In this document: positions 8,101 to 15,746 of the stretch, piece after piece | Position numbering within the stretch: position 1 is the stretch's first letter | Layout: each line of letters opens with the position of its first letter | Source: Planctomycetota bacterium | GTDB lineage: Bacteria > Planctomycetota > Planctomycetia > Pirellulales > Pirellulaceae | Direction of reading: 5' to 3' | DNA length: 64,000 bases | Assembly (NCBI GenBank): GCA_023430365.1 | Contig: JAEZAS010000107.1 | Span: forward strand, 10,677 to 74,676 | Position numbers and translations under genes: made by a program | The notes under the pieces: model-generated | What the model saw: only the letters and a program-made list of their open reading frames with translations | What the model was told of the DNA's origin: nothing | Database searches by the model: none

Positions 8101-10155
8101 ATCGACCGGCAACGCAATCCCCCAAAAAAACAAAAGATTTTGGGCAAACAGCAAAATGCTGCCGTCTTCAGACGGCACAAATGAGGGACAATGCAACGGA
8201 GCTACCTGCTGCAACAGGTCGAAGTCTAGGAGAGTCTTTCGCTGTCTCTTTTCCGTACTCAGCAATGTCCCCTCCCAACTTCGTAGCAGTTCGGCATATG
8301 CGGAGTACCACAGCACTCGCAGCGGATGAGTGGGAGCCAGCAACACGCTCTGTTCCGCCGACCCAGCGGACGAGATCGATAGCGACAACGTGTCTACACG
8401 CAGCGCCTCGCGCATCAACTCTGCGTCGGTATTCTGTGACAATAGGGTGAGGTACGCATTTGCGTATGATCGCGCTCGTTTGCACAGTTCGTCGTTCCAG
8501 TCTGCTGTCTCGACCAATCCGCGATGTTCTTGCCTTCGGAGTGTGCTAAGAAAGTCACGTCGTCTCTCGACAAACTTTTTCCCTTCTTCGCATTGCAAGA
8601 GCACGTTAAGCTGTACACTCTCTAGCGAAGTATTAATGTCGAGAGTTCCCCCCGATTCAATTCGGGCGCGATAGCATCCGAGCTCGTCATGCCTTTCGAT
8701 GATCCGCTCTTCTAAACGTCGAAGAATTGGGCTGAGACCCAGCTTGACGACGTACCGACCATTGAAGCGGACTGAGAAATAGTGAAGATCGCGTTCATTC
8801 CATTGGCCAGGTGCCTCATCGAGCGCATCAACAGCCAATTCTCCTGCGGCACGGAGGCGCCCTAACGCAAGTGTATTCGCTGTGGCCTGCTTATCCTTTG
8901 TTGAGCCTGTGTCCTCGCCTACCTCATCGCTCGTAAGCCAGAACTCTTCGCTCAGTCCCTCAACCACGATGCCCTCAGCACTGGAAAGCTCAGCGCCGCT
9001 TGCATCCAGGCCAACAATTCGCACCTGAACCGCAACTGCGGGTTCTTCATCTGACAACTCAATGTCCAGTGGAATGGTAACTCGCCGTGACTTTCCTGCC
9101 GCTCTCGCGGAAGGTAGATCAACTGTAGGTATTTCGTTTTCAGAATAATACTCACGGGAAGGAATAAGCTCTGCCTTCCAACGGGACAGATTTGCCGGCC
9201 CCAAAGGGCTACTGCTCCATTTCACGGACACAGAAGCCTTGGCTCCGACAGGAGCGACAGGTTGCGCACCAATTTCGCTCTGCCGAAGCTTGGTGTACGC
9301 CTCGACTACTCCTTCTCCATTCAGTAAGGGCTCTACTTCAATTTCAAGAAGATCAGATTGCTCTCCCTCCTCGAAAACCCACTGGTCAAACGTAAGTGTT
9401 CCGAGATAAGAAGGCTGAGACAGCGCCTGCAGCCAGGTTCTGGAGTCTCTGAGCCGCTTTCCGGTAAAGAACGCCTGAAGCTCCTTGCCAAACTGAACAT
9501 CTGCAAGCCTCAGCGACTCCAGTCTTTCTTCCGGAGAGGAATGTGCGCGAATAGGACGCGATAGTTCTCGCACACAGGTTTGATTCTTTTCTAGCCTCTC
9601 CACGAAGTCTGACTCACCGACGTCAGGAATGAGCCCTAGCCGCCACATCTCGCGACCGACCGTTCGAGGTACTGGATCGGCTGAGACTGCTCCCAAGTAA
9701 TCAACCCGCTGCTCCGAAGTGGCTGCAATCGCCCCTCGGAGAGTGGTCAAGACCCGTCTCACTGCTGGTTGAATCGCACTCGGCAAGCCAGCTAAAAGGT
9801 CGTTCGAGGCCTCTTTCCAGAACTCGGCCAAATCAAAACAACCGAACGAATTTGTCAGTGAGCTTGCTGCTGCATCCATGACACCTACTGGAACGAAGAG
9901 GCATAGACGCAGCTGTTTACGATTCCGAATCTCGATAGCTTTCTCTGGTGACAGTTCATGATCCGAGTGTGGATCAGCGCTCAAAACGAAGGCTTCGTCA
10001 TCCTCCATGCACATCATGCGAAGCTTCGCACAGACTTGACCCGCGTCTTCGCGCCCCAGGTAATCGACTCGTATGCAAAACCCAGGCCCACCATCCTGAA
10101 GACGCTCGTGGAGCTGCTTTGCCAATCTCTCCTGCAGCAAATCGGATAAACTCAT
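5131..10155 (-). CDS. DptH-like protein: internal PD-(D/E)XK nuclease motif plus C-terminal HerA/FtsK-type ATPase
   Basis: A 1674-residue protein and last gene of the five-gene cassette. Residues 1-1090 are unassigned. A PD-(D/E)XK-like motif follows: CDLIQV with Asp1102, then FIEVK with Glu1119 and Lys1121. An acidic, low-complexity linker leads to a HerA-type motor with Walker A GIPGQGKS (Lys1361), Walker B IVLDEAH (Asp1570-Glu1571), then a KIMKEGRKFGVAVIVASQ stretch typical of HerA/VirB4 hexameric ATPases. Length, C-terminal motor and position after a DptF-like and a third gene match DptH (DndH), the motor of phosphorothioation-dependent restriction. That assignment is inference from architecture. 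The gene starts inside the stop of the previous gene (4-bp overlap), showing translational coupling. The likely role is DNA translocation and cleavage of invading DNA. Confidence 0.75.
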   Translation of the reverse strand: MSLSDLLQERLAKQLHERLQDGGPGFCIRVDYLGREDAGQVCAKLRMMCMEDDEAFVLSADPHSDHELSPEKAIEIRNRKQLRLCLFVPVGVMDAAASSLTNSFGCFDLAEFWKEASNDLLAGLPSAIQPAVRRVLTTLRGAIAATSEQRVDYLGAVSADPVPRTVGREMWRLGLIPDVGESDFVERLEKNQTCVRELSRPIRAHSSPEERLESLRLADVQFGKELQAFFTGKRLRDSRTWLQALSQPSYLGTLTFDQWVFEEGEQSDLLEIEVEPLLNGEGVVEAYTKLRQSEIGAQPVAPVGAKASVSVKWSSSPLGPANLSRWKAELIPSREYYSENEIPTVDLPSARAAGKSRRVTIPLDIELSDEEPAVAVQVRIVGLDASGAELSSAEGIVVEGLSEEFWLTSDEVGEDTGSTKDKQATANTLALGRLRAAGELAVDALDEAPGQWNERDLHYFSVRFNGRYVVKLGLSPILRRLEERIIERHDELGCYRARIESGGTLDINTSLESVQLNVLLQCEEGKKFVERRRDFLSTLRRQEHRGLVETADWNDELCKRARSYANAYLTLLSQNTDAELMREALRVDTLSLSISSAGSAEQSVLLAPTHPLRVLWYSAYAELLRSWEGTLLSTEKRQRKTLLDFDLLQQVAPLHCPSFVPSEDGSILLFAQNLLFFWGIALPVDVQDPAKRIASVARALAIADDDSALSDLAPERVTNEFHAYNDVHPYLESIRLNCINPGNAGFLADVLRRYYTGGTRYSTNDEESDSVHNLPRLELFAHVHRPVPTALPPLVDLQSDLYDIQPRGRRQYFSPFFSVSLRAIEDAKTIPGGDVNLSMIFDMLTPTITATGGNTDGDSATFYALLMRMKPEFYAQEGQVRWRHRFHIAESAQVAKHPVVSAYSTILIDLHRAYLVAISRLLGGNGDCLPAIEVTLDEEQRAYVDVVHQQSDWVITLDRFFDVEFFDAPQEKQLSDISNKFLLDYAPEFLEGLGHRMLVTTMHREEVEQILARAMDDLGFSHVEDSVGKVFDHLKTISGRLALRILGDDSRAREAVSLGVVAAYLRSSGDLQNSILVPVDAHPELFGPQRKKKKGEAALRCDLIQVRFLRNRLVAQFIEVKSRSAAGQSDELLNRIVDQIDATVAVFQDLFFSSEPQRIDHNLQRSRLATILQFYLRRAERYGLITSEDERKKLEEGISRLETGVSELRVDRRGYVVNLKASPQRPAKLRDAEIHFLTADSVSGAGLSVVETPQPIGTTPVQPRESEDDARGDKRIQSGHSGGDDMDRVEPECSTLASTEDAFEKASQPTTEVMDNCEVTAPEVCEVELGTDLASLDPIVWRTGVRGSPHLFIIGIPGQGKSWTTTRLLCELHRQSLPSVVLDFHGQFGSFDGQYAKVASPTVLDVTHGLPFSPFEADRGAAAGTSSWQANCFAIAEIFEYVCDLGDMQRDVVYQALRDCYLDVGFDTEAPERLPTVQEFQRRLEEIEEERGVKNVVARCRPLLEFGLFRADAQPTEFGEAIKHGLVINVSGLGMETLQLAAGAFVLRKIYKDMFLWGEASHLRLAIVLDEAHRLARDVTLPKIMKEGRKFGVAVIVASQGLGDFHPDVVGNAGTKVIFRTNFPMSKKVAGFVRGKKSFDLAEQIEQLEVGEAFVQTPEMNYCSRVRMHPLKES

Positions 10156-11825
10156 ACTCTATCCTCCTCGGCCATTTGCATATGGAGATACTGGGCGTTG
10201 AAATCGTCCGAAAGATCGCGGAAGAATCCCATCTGCCGTAGACGGCGTTTCAAAGCCTCTAGGTTCCGCGTCGCAGCAGTTCTTGCTGTCACATCATCGA
10301 GAAAGGCAGGTGGACGCGCCACTATGAATCCAAACTTCCTCTCAAGAAACTCTAGAAAGTCTGAAAGCGGAAGTGTGCTTCGTGTAGTTATGTGCTTTAG
10401 GTCGCCACCTGGGTCTTCAATCATTGCGAGGCGAACAAGGGTAGCAAGCAGGTCGTCACTTGGAGCATATCTCCAGTTCCGGCGGCCAGTTGTATTTCCG
10501 GCGAGTAACCCGTAATCCTTTCGAAGACCTCCGACCGACCAAAACCACTGCGTTGTATTTCGTACGTTGTTCTTCTTCCCGGCTTCTGCGAGAAGTTTAA
10601 GTGCGACAGTAAATGCATCGCCGCCTTGAATCTCTTTTGCAAAGTATTCTTCTGCTACTTTGCGTTCCGTATCGTTTTGGCATGCATCCAGTGTCTCATG
10701 ACGTATTCCTTCTAGCTCCGCCTGTGCACGAGCAAGCACGCCGGGGTGCATCCTTAGAGAATCAAGTCGCCGTAAATACTCTGGCGTTGACAGTCCCTTT
10801 AACTGTGACTGCAATTCCGGAATGAACTCCAGAAAGCGATGGATGGTCCTTAGCAGTAGCGAGCTTTCAAAAAAGAGCCGTAGTTCCTCTAAATCGCGAT
10901 CGACACAAGCTCGTGCCAGCTCATCGCTGACAGACCCGCGTTCCCTGGTGAAATCCACGTACACTTCGGGGGGCGACATCGGCGTTCCATCGCTCATCGC
11001 TAGTGGTAGTGCGTGTGTCGAGACAAGACTGTTTACTGCATAGAACATCTTGAGCGTGTAAGTGAACAGCTCCAAATTCAACAGCGTTACAAGCCCCCGC
11101 GTCAGTCCTAATACTGGCATACGCCTTTCATACGCGATGATAAAGCGAAGTAGGTCCCTTGCCATCGATTTTGCGAGTGACGGGAGTGCGGGATCACTGA
11201 CTTCGGCGGTAGCCTTTTTGCCGACTCCGGACAGTTCAAACCCGTCGAGATACAGCATTGATAAGAGAATGTGGACATCAAGCTCGGTCTTTCCATCGTA
11301 TTGACCGTCGTATTTGGGTGGTGCGCCTATAGATGCGCCTCGGCCGAAAGCGCGTTTGATCAGCTGCTCTAGCTGCGCCTCACCAGATCCGCCATAAGCC
11401 TCTCCCATCGCTTCGGTTAATAACTGGTATACAAATACGTGAACCTTTCGTTGGCGGCTTATCTCGGTTGGCAACCCTGATTTGTATGTTAACAATGTCC
11501 ATGGCAACGGAAACTCTATCTGCTCACCTTTCTTTCCTCGACCAGTGCGTCCCATTCTGACGATCGCCGCCCTGAGCCACCTCTCCATAGTTCGCCGGGT
11601 TTCTGGCTGATCAAACCCTTTAAGGCGACCATGCCTCAGTAGTCGGTCCAAAAAGGCGTCAAAGTCCTTGGGGTCATTGCGTCTAGCGCCGCGTTCGCGC
11701 CCGCGCGTGATGATCAGATAGAAAAGCGTTGGCAACAGCCTTTCTACATCGAAGTCGTTGAGCTCCACGATGAAAAGCCGGTCGAACTTCCACTGCCGGG
11801 AGGGCTTCGGTAGCACGATTCTCAT
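10152..11825 (-). CDS. Uncharacterised protein in the DptG position of the cassette
   Basis: A 557-residue protein I do not recognise. It has no signal peptide, membrane segment, Walker motif or obvious nuclease motif, and looks largely helical and rich in Leu and Arg. It starts MRIVLPKPSRQWKF and ends in a charged tail. It overlaps its neighbours by 4 bp on both sides, so it is co-translated with the kinase-ATPase before it and the HerA protein after it. In Dnd restriction modules a protein called DptG lies between DptF and DptH; this gene has that position and is of comparable size class, but I see no residue signature that proves homology. Confidence 0.7.
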   Translation of the reverse strand: MRIVLPKPSRQWKFDRLFIVELNDFDVERLLPTLFYLIITRGRERGARRNDPKDFDAFLDRLLRHGRLKGFDQPETRRTMERWLRAAIVRMGRTGRGKKGEQIEFPLPWTLLTYKSGLPTEISRQRKVHVFVYQLLTEAMGEAYGGSGEAQLEQLIKRAFGRGASIGAPPKYDGQYDGKTELDVHILLSMLYLDGFELSGVGKKATAEVSDPALPSLAKSMARDLLRFIIAYERRMPVLGLTRGLVTLLNLELFTYTLKMFYAVNSLVSTHALPLAMSDGTPMSPPEVYVDFTRERGSVSDELARACVDRDLEELRLFFESSLLLRTIHRFLEFIPELQSQLKGLSTPEYLRRLDSLRMHPGVLARAQAELEGIRHETLDACQNDTERKVAEEYFAKEIQGGDAFTVALKLLAEAGKKNNVRNTTQWFWSVGGLRKDYGLLAGNTTGRRNWRYAPSDDLLATLVRLAMIEDPGGDLKHITTRSTLPLSDFLEFLERKFGFIVARPPAFLDDVTARTAATRNLEALKRRLRQMGFFRDLSDDFNAQYLHMQMAEEDRV

Positions 11826-14350
11826 GATGCCACCTCCTCTCGTACTAGTGCACCGTCTCTAATGGATACTCGATGCCTCGCTCCGCCAAGTTCAAACAGA
11901 AACACCTCTTGCGTTGGTCGCGCCAGCAGTTGACTCTTAAAGATGGAAATGTCCTCGGCTAGCGCTCTCTGCTCTTCCGGACCCGGCAAACAACCGTCTG
12001 CCGCACGCATTAAGAATTCAAAAAGGTCCAGGCCGATCTCTAGCTTTGGCGATCCACGAACGTGCTCAAGGATGATCGAATCCGGAATGGTCTCAACACC
12101 AGGTAGGTCGTCAACTGACACGACTACCCTGAACTCGTCGGCGGAAAAACGCTTTACAACAATCAGGCTTCCTTCACCGTTGTCACTTAGCCGCAGTGCG
12201 AGTCCTCCACGAATGGCTTCTAGAGGAACTCCATCTGCACGCGATATGCCGCGAAGAATCTGCTGGCCTGACTCGGCAGCAGACTCGGCCTGGGTCAGAA
12301 TGCGAACAAACTTAGTAAAATATCGGAATGGAAGCAGAGCACTTCTATCGGGCATTCCACGTTGAGGAGGATCGCTTCCTTCTAGGTAGTATCGCCGAAC
12401 AAGCGTCACGATTCGACTTCTTGTGTCGTCGCACGGCAGTGGCAGCGCACTTCGGGTAGCCCCCGGTGCGAAGAGGGACTCTACGGCTTCTGCTTGGTCC
12501 TTGTTTCTTTGGAAATACAGAAACCTTGCTAGACGAGGATTTGCGGTGGCTGCTGGGTCAATCTGTTCCCACTCGTCAAGCAATAAATCGGGAGATCCCG
12601 TTCCATTGAACAGTGAGTTGAAATAGAGTCGCTCCGAGCCTGCAAGCGGCGACTCCCCAACCTCTCGAAGCTTGTGTACCTCCTCGCATCCCAAATCGTT
12701 GGTGATGACGTAGGCAAGGGCAGAACGAATATCTCGAATCGTCGGGTGCCGCTCTTTCCGAAGGTGGACGCTCAGCAAGAGCTGATTGAGCTGACTTCGA
12801 ACAGTTGGTGCAATATTGTGGTCGTGCAACGTTGATGCGTTGAGAAACATTGGACACTCACGCCGAGCCTTGCAGCCCTGACAGATCGCCCAATGACGCG
12901 ATGATGCAAAGTGGTCGAAAATGCCATTGAATAACGATGGCCTGGATGCATCGAAACCAACAGCGGATCGTCTTTTTAGGTCGACAAGGAGAACACCGTC
13001 ACGCACGCCGACAACACCCTCAAGCTGTGGCCGAAGATGTTCCCAAATCCAGCGATACTTCAGTTGCCCATAACGTTCAAAGAAAGACCAAAGGCGGCCA
13101 TCGTTTACTGCGACAATAGCAGTGAACTTCGTCGTCGGCCTAGTCGCGCCGGCAAGAGGTCTAAGCGTCTCATGCATCAAATCGTCTGCTGATTGACCCT
13201 CGTGCGACTCGGAAGCATCAAAGAGTCCAGCAAAGGTGTTTCCTGCGTAGCCCAGGCTCCACCCCGACTGATCTTCCCGCAGAACCTTGCCGCCGAGTTC
13301 TCGCAATCGTGCCTCCAGCCTTTGTAAAAACGCAGTCTTGCCGTCTCCAGGGTTGCCGGAAAGAAGAACGAGACTGAAATGCCCATCAACAATCGACGGA
13401 AGCAGCTCCGTATCCAGTCTGGTATCAACGTATGTGTCGCGAGCAAACGAGCTCTCCAGACCTCTGTTGTTTGGATTTCCAATACGGCTATTGCGGTAGG
13501 TCTGGCGAAGCTCATTGACGAATGGATTGACCAGTGCTTCGCCATCGCAAGCAAATTTCTCACTGCTAGCGCTGCGTTCAAGGGCAAGCAAAAACTCTCT
13601 GGCAGTTTGAAAGCGTCTTGTCGGATCGGGCTCACACGCTGTTAGCAAGACACTCAGGACACTATCGCCGTATTGCTGAAGCTCTGCGTAAGTGGGCGAC
13701 ACTAGCTGCTCTTTAAATCGCTGATTATTGTCAACTCTATACGGCAGCCGCCCGGTAAGCAGCTCAAAGAGAACAACACCCAAAGAGTATAAATCGCACT
13801 GAGATGACCACCGTGGTGGCGTCTTCTCAACCTCCGGTGCCCGATATGGTGGTGTGCCGACACTACTAATCGCATCCTCTGCCTGCGCAGCCAAACCGAA
13901 GTCAATTAGTCGCACGCTCCCACGGTTCTCGTCCGGAATCAAGATGTTTGCGGGCGACACGTCACGATGGATCAATCCTCGCTCAGCCAGATACTCAAGT
14001 GCGCGGAGGACCTCACTGCCGATGGTAATGCAGGTGTCGACATTTCCTGAATACTGCTCTCGTTCGTCGCGTAACGATGACCCAAATACGTATTCAAGCT
14101 TCAAATGGAATGGGTCGTTTGCAGGATAAATGTCATACACACGAGGTAGATTCGGATGGTACAAATCCTTTAAACTTCGGAATTCGGCACGGGACAATCG
14201 CGAACGAAGCTCTGGATTCTTTATTTCCTTTAGAACAAAGTGAGATTCAGCCACTACGTCGTTGGCAAGATAGGTAGTAGCCGTCGCTCCTGTGCCCAGA
14301 ACGCGAACAATCTCGTATCGCTCAGAAACAATTTCGCCTGACTGGAGCAT
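11822..14350 (-). CDS. Ser/Thr protein kinase fused to a DptF-like P-loop ATPase
   Basis: An 842-residue fusion. Residues 10-265 are a complete eukaryotic-type kinase: glycine loop GTGATATTY, Lys41 in VLKEI, catalytic HRD (Asp130) with SPANIL, IDFG (Asp150) and APEVE. After a linker comes an ATPase with Walker A GNPGDGKT (Lys338), then IVAVNDGRLWSFFE and a cysteine cluster CQGCKARRECP that may bind zinc. The ATPase and cysteine cluster recall DptF, the first protein of the phosphorothioation-dependent restriction set; this is by memory of the family and not certain. All kinase catalytic residues are present, so it should be active. It probably senses infection or activates the complex by phosphorylation. 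It follows the NERD-pseudokinase gene after a 4-bp gap and overlaps the next gene by 4 bp. Confidence 0.8.
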   Translation of the reverse strand: MLQSGEIVSERYEIVRVLGTGATATTYLANDVVAESHFVLKEIKNPELRSRLSRAEFRSLKDLYHPNLPRVYDIYPANDPFHLKLEYVFGSSLRDEREQYSGNVDTCITIGSEVLRALEYLAERGLIHRDVSPANILIPDENRGSVRLIDFGLAAQAEDAISSVGTPPYRAPEVEKTPPRWSSQCDLYSLGVVLFELLTGRLPYRVDNNQRFKEQLVSPTYAELQQYGDSVLSVLLTACEPDPTRRFQTAREFLLALERSASSEKFACDGEALVNPFVNELRQTYRNSRIGNPNNRGLESSFARDTYVDTRLDTELLPSIVDGHFSLVLLSGNPGDGKTAFLQRLEARLRELGGKVLREDQSGWSLGYAGNTFAGLFDASESHEGQSADDLMHETLRPLAGATRPTTKFTAIVAVNDGRLWSFFERYGQLKYRWIWEHLRPQLEGVVGVRDGVLLVDLKRRSAVGFDASRPSLFNGIFDHFASSRHWAICQGCKARRECPMFLNASTLHDHNIAPTVRSQLNQLLLSVHLRKERHPTIRDIRSALAYVITNDLGCEEVHKLREVGESPLAGSERLYFNSLFNGTGSPDLLLDEWEQIDPAATANPRLARFLYFQRNKDQAEAVESLFAPGATRSALPLPCDDTRSRIVTLVRRYYLEGSDPPQRGMPDRSALLPFRYFTKFVRILTQAESAAESGQQILRGISRADGVPLEAIRGGLALRLSDNGEGSLIVVKRFSADEFRVVVSVDDLPGVETIPDSIILEHVRGSPKLEIGLDLFEFLMRAADGCLPGPEEQRALAEDISIFKSQLLARPTQEVFLFELGGARHRVSIRDGALVREEVAS

Positions 14351-14354
14351 AGTT

Positions 14355-15746
14355 CTAATCCCTGTTCTGCCTATTTAATGCGGCTACAGCTTCTGCAAGA
14401 TCCGATGCTGAAGGGCGTACACGATCGTCTTCCCGGGTACATCGGGCGAAGATCGCTTCGACAGCATCCATATCCGCAAGGTCAGGCCTCGCATCGCCAA
14501 ATCGTGCGAACTGTCGTTCCTCGGTCGCGTCAATGCCAGTAATCCAGAAGTGCAGCGAGACTGCAAGACTGTATACATCGCTGGCAGCGGTACTAAGTTC
14601 CAGCCCCAGGCGACACTCAGGAGCCCAATAGAAATTCTCGGGGTCAATACCAGCGGCTTGGCTAACCACTGTCATCTCGCCGACGATTCGTGCGATCAGA
14701 AAGTCGGCGAACTTAACTCCGCTATTCGTGATAAATATACGGTCCGGAGTAAGGCCGCGATGTACGACGCCTTCATTGTGAATGCGCGCCAGTGCGCGAA
14801 AAGCAGATTCTATTGTTCGAGGGACGCTTTCTCTGCCCGGCGGCGCTGAAGAACGGTCCGCTCGAAGCGTTCTGCCCACGATCGGATGCATTGGAATTAC
14901 CCAGTACGATCGGTCCTCCCAGGAGAAGTATGGGTCAACCGACGGCGACACCCCTTGGGCAGCCAACCGCTTAAGACTTTCGTACTCGCGCAACAACGCA
15001 TTTTTTTGCGACTTCTGCTTGTTCGGATCTACGGTCGTCGGCTGCCTTATAAGCCGCAGGAACCGCTCACTGCCATCTTCATGAACAGCGCGCAGTAACC
15101 GACTCGTATCAGTTGAGTCCAAGGATTCGAGGATCTCGTAATCGCCGATGTAACGCGGTATTTTCGGGCGATTGTGAAGCGCTACCAATGACTCCACAAT
15201 GCGCCGGCGAAAGCGGCCAATTGATGCACCATCATCTTTGCGAGACTCGTCAAACTCTCGAAGCTTCTCGCTCACCGTGCCCAATTGAAGAACTTCGACC
15301 TTAACTCTCGGGTCCTGCACTCTCACTACAGCGGTAGAAGAAGACATGACCATGCGCGGAAAAACGAAGTGCTCTGTTACCGACCGCTTAAGGAGGGGTA
15401 CATTGTCCCTGAGCATTCCAGCTAAACGTCGGGCAATAAATCCGACTTTCCCCAGAGGGTTGTTGTAGCTCTCGCCGCTTGGCAATACCCATCCATTTTC
15501 GTTGCCGTACAGCGTTCCGGACCAACTCTTTTCGTCAATGACAAATACGCAATGGTCGCCGATTACGATGAAATCGACCTCGCGGGAGACACCTCGGGGG
15601 TCAACAAGTTCTTTATTACAGATAACCGTCCACGAACTGGGGAGGGACGATTCCAGTTGCCGTGCTGTGGGTTCTTCGCCACGCCCGACGAACTCTCCTG
15701 CCTTTATTAGTTCAGCCATCTCTTTCCGCGCCTTCCTTGCGCTCAA
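14355..15746 (-). CDS. NERD nuclease-domain protein fused to a pseudokinase
   Basis: A 463-residue protein. Residues 25-130 form a NERD domain (nuclease-related, PD-(D/E)XK fold) with the expected residues: Asp58 in REVDFIVI and Asp71-Glu72-Lys73 followed by SWSGTLYG, so this nuclease may be active. Residues 200-460 are a kinase fold (GDYEILESLD, then APECRLG and SDVYSLAVSLHFW), but the catalytic HRD is HRG (Gly331), the DFG is DFL (348-350), and the VAIK-type Lys appears to be Arg. It is therefore predicted to be a pseudokinase. It overlaps the helicase gene upstream by 4 bp. It may be a scaffold or substrate for the active kinase encoded next. Confidence 0.85.
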   Translation of the reverse strand: MSARKARKEMAELIKAGEFVGRGEEPTARQLESSLPSSWTVICNKELVDPRGVSREVDFIVIGDHCVFVIDEKSWSGTLYGNENGWVLPSGESYNNPLGKVGFIARRLAGMLRDNVPLLKRSVTEHFVFPRMVMSSSTAVVRVQDPRVKVEVLQLGTVSEKLREFDESRKDDGASIGRFRRRIVESLVALHNRPKIPRYIGDYEILESLDSTDTSRLLRAVHEDGSERFLRLIRQPTTVDPNKQKSQKNALLREYESLKRLAAQGVSPSVDPYFSWEDRSYWVIPMHPIVGRTLRADRSSAPPGRESVPRTIESAFRALARIHNEGVVHRGLTPDRIFITNSGVKFADFLIARIVGEMTVVSQAAGIDPENFYWAPECRLGLELSTAASDVYSLAVSLHFWITGIDATEERQFARFGDARPDLADMDAVEAIFARCTREDDRVRPSASDLAEAVAALNRQNRD

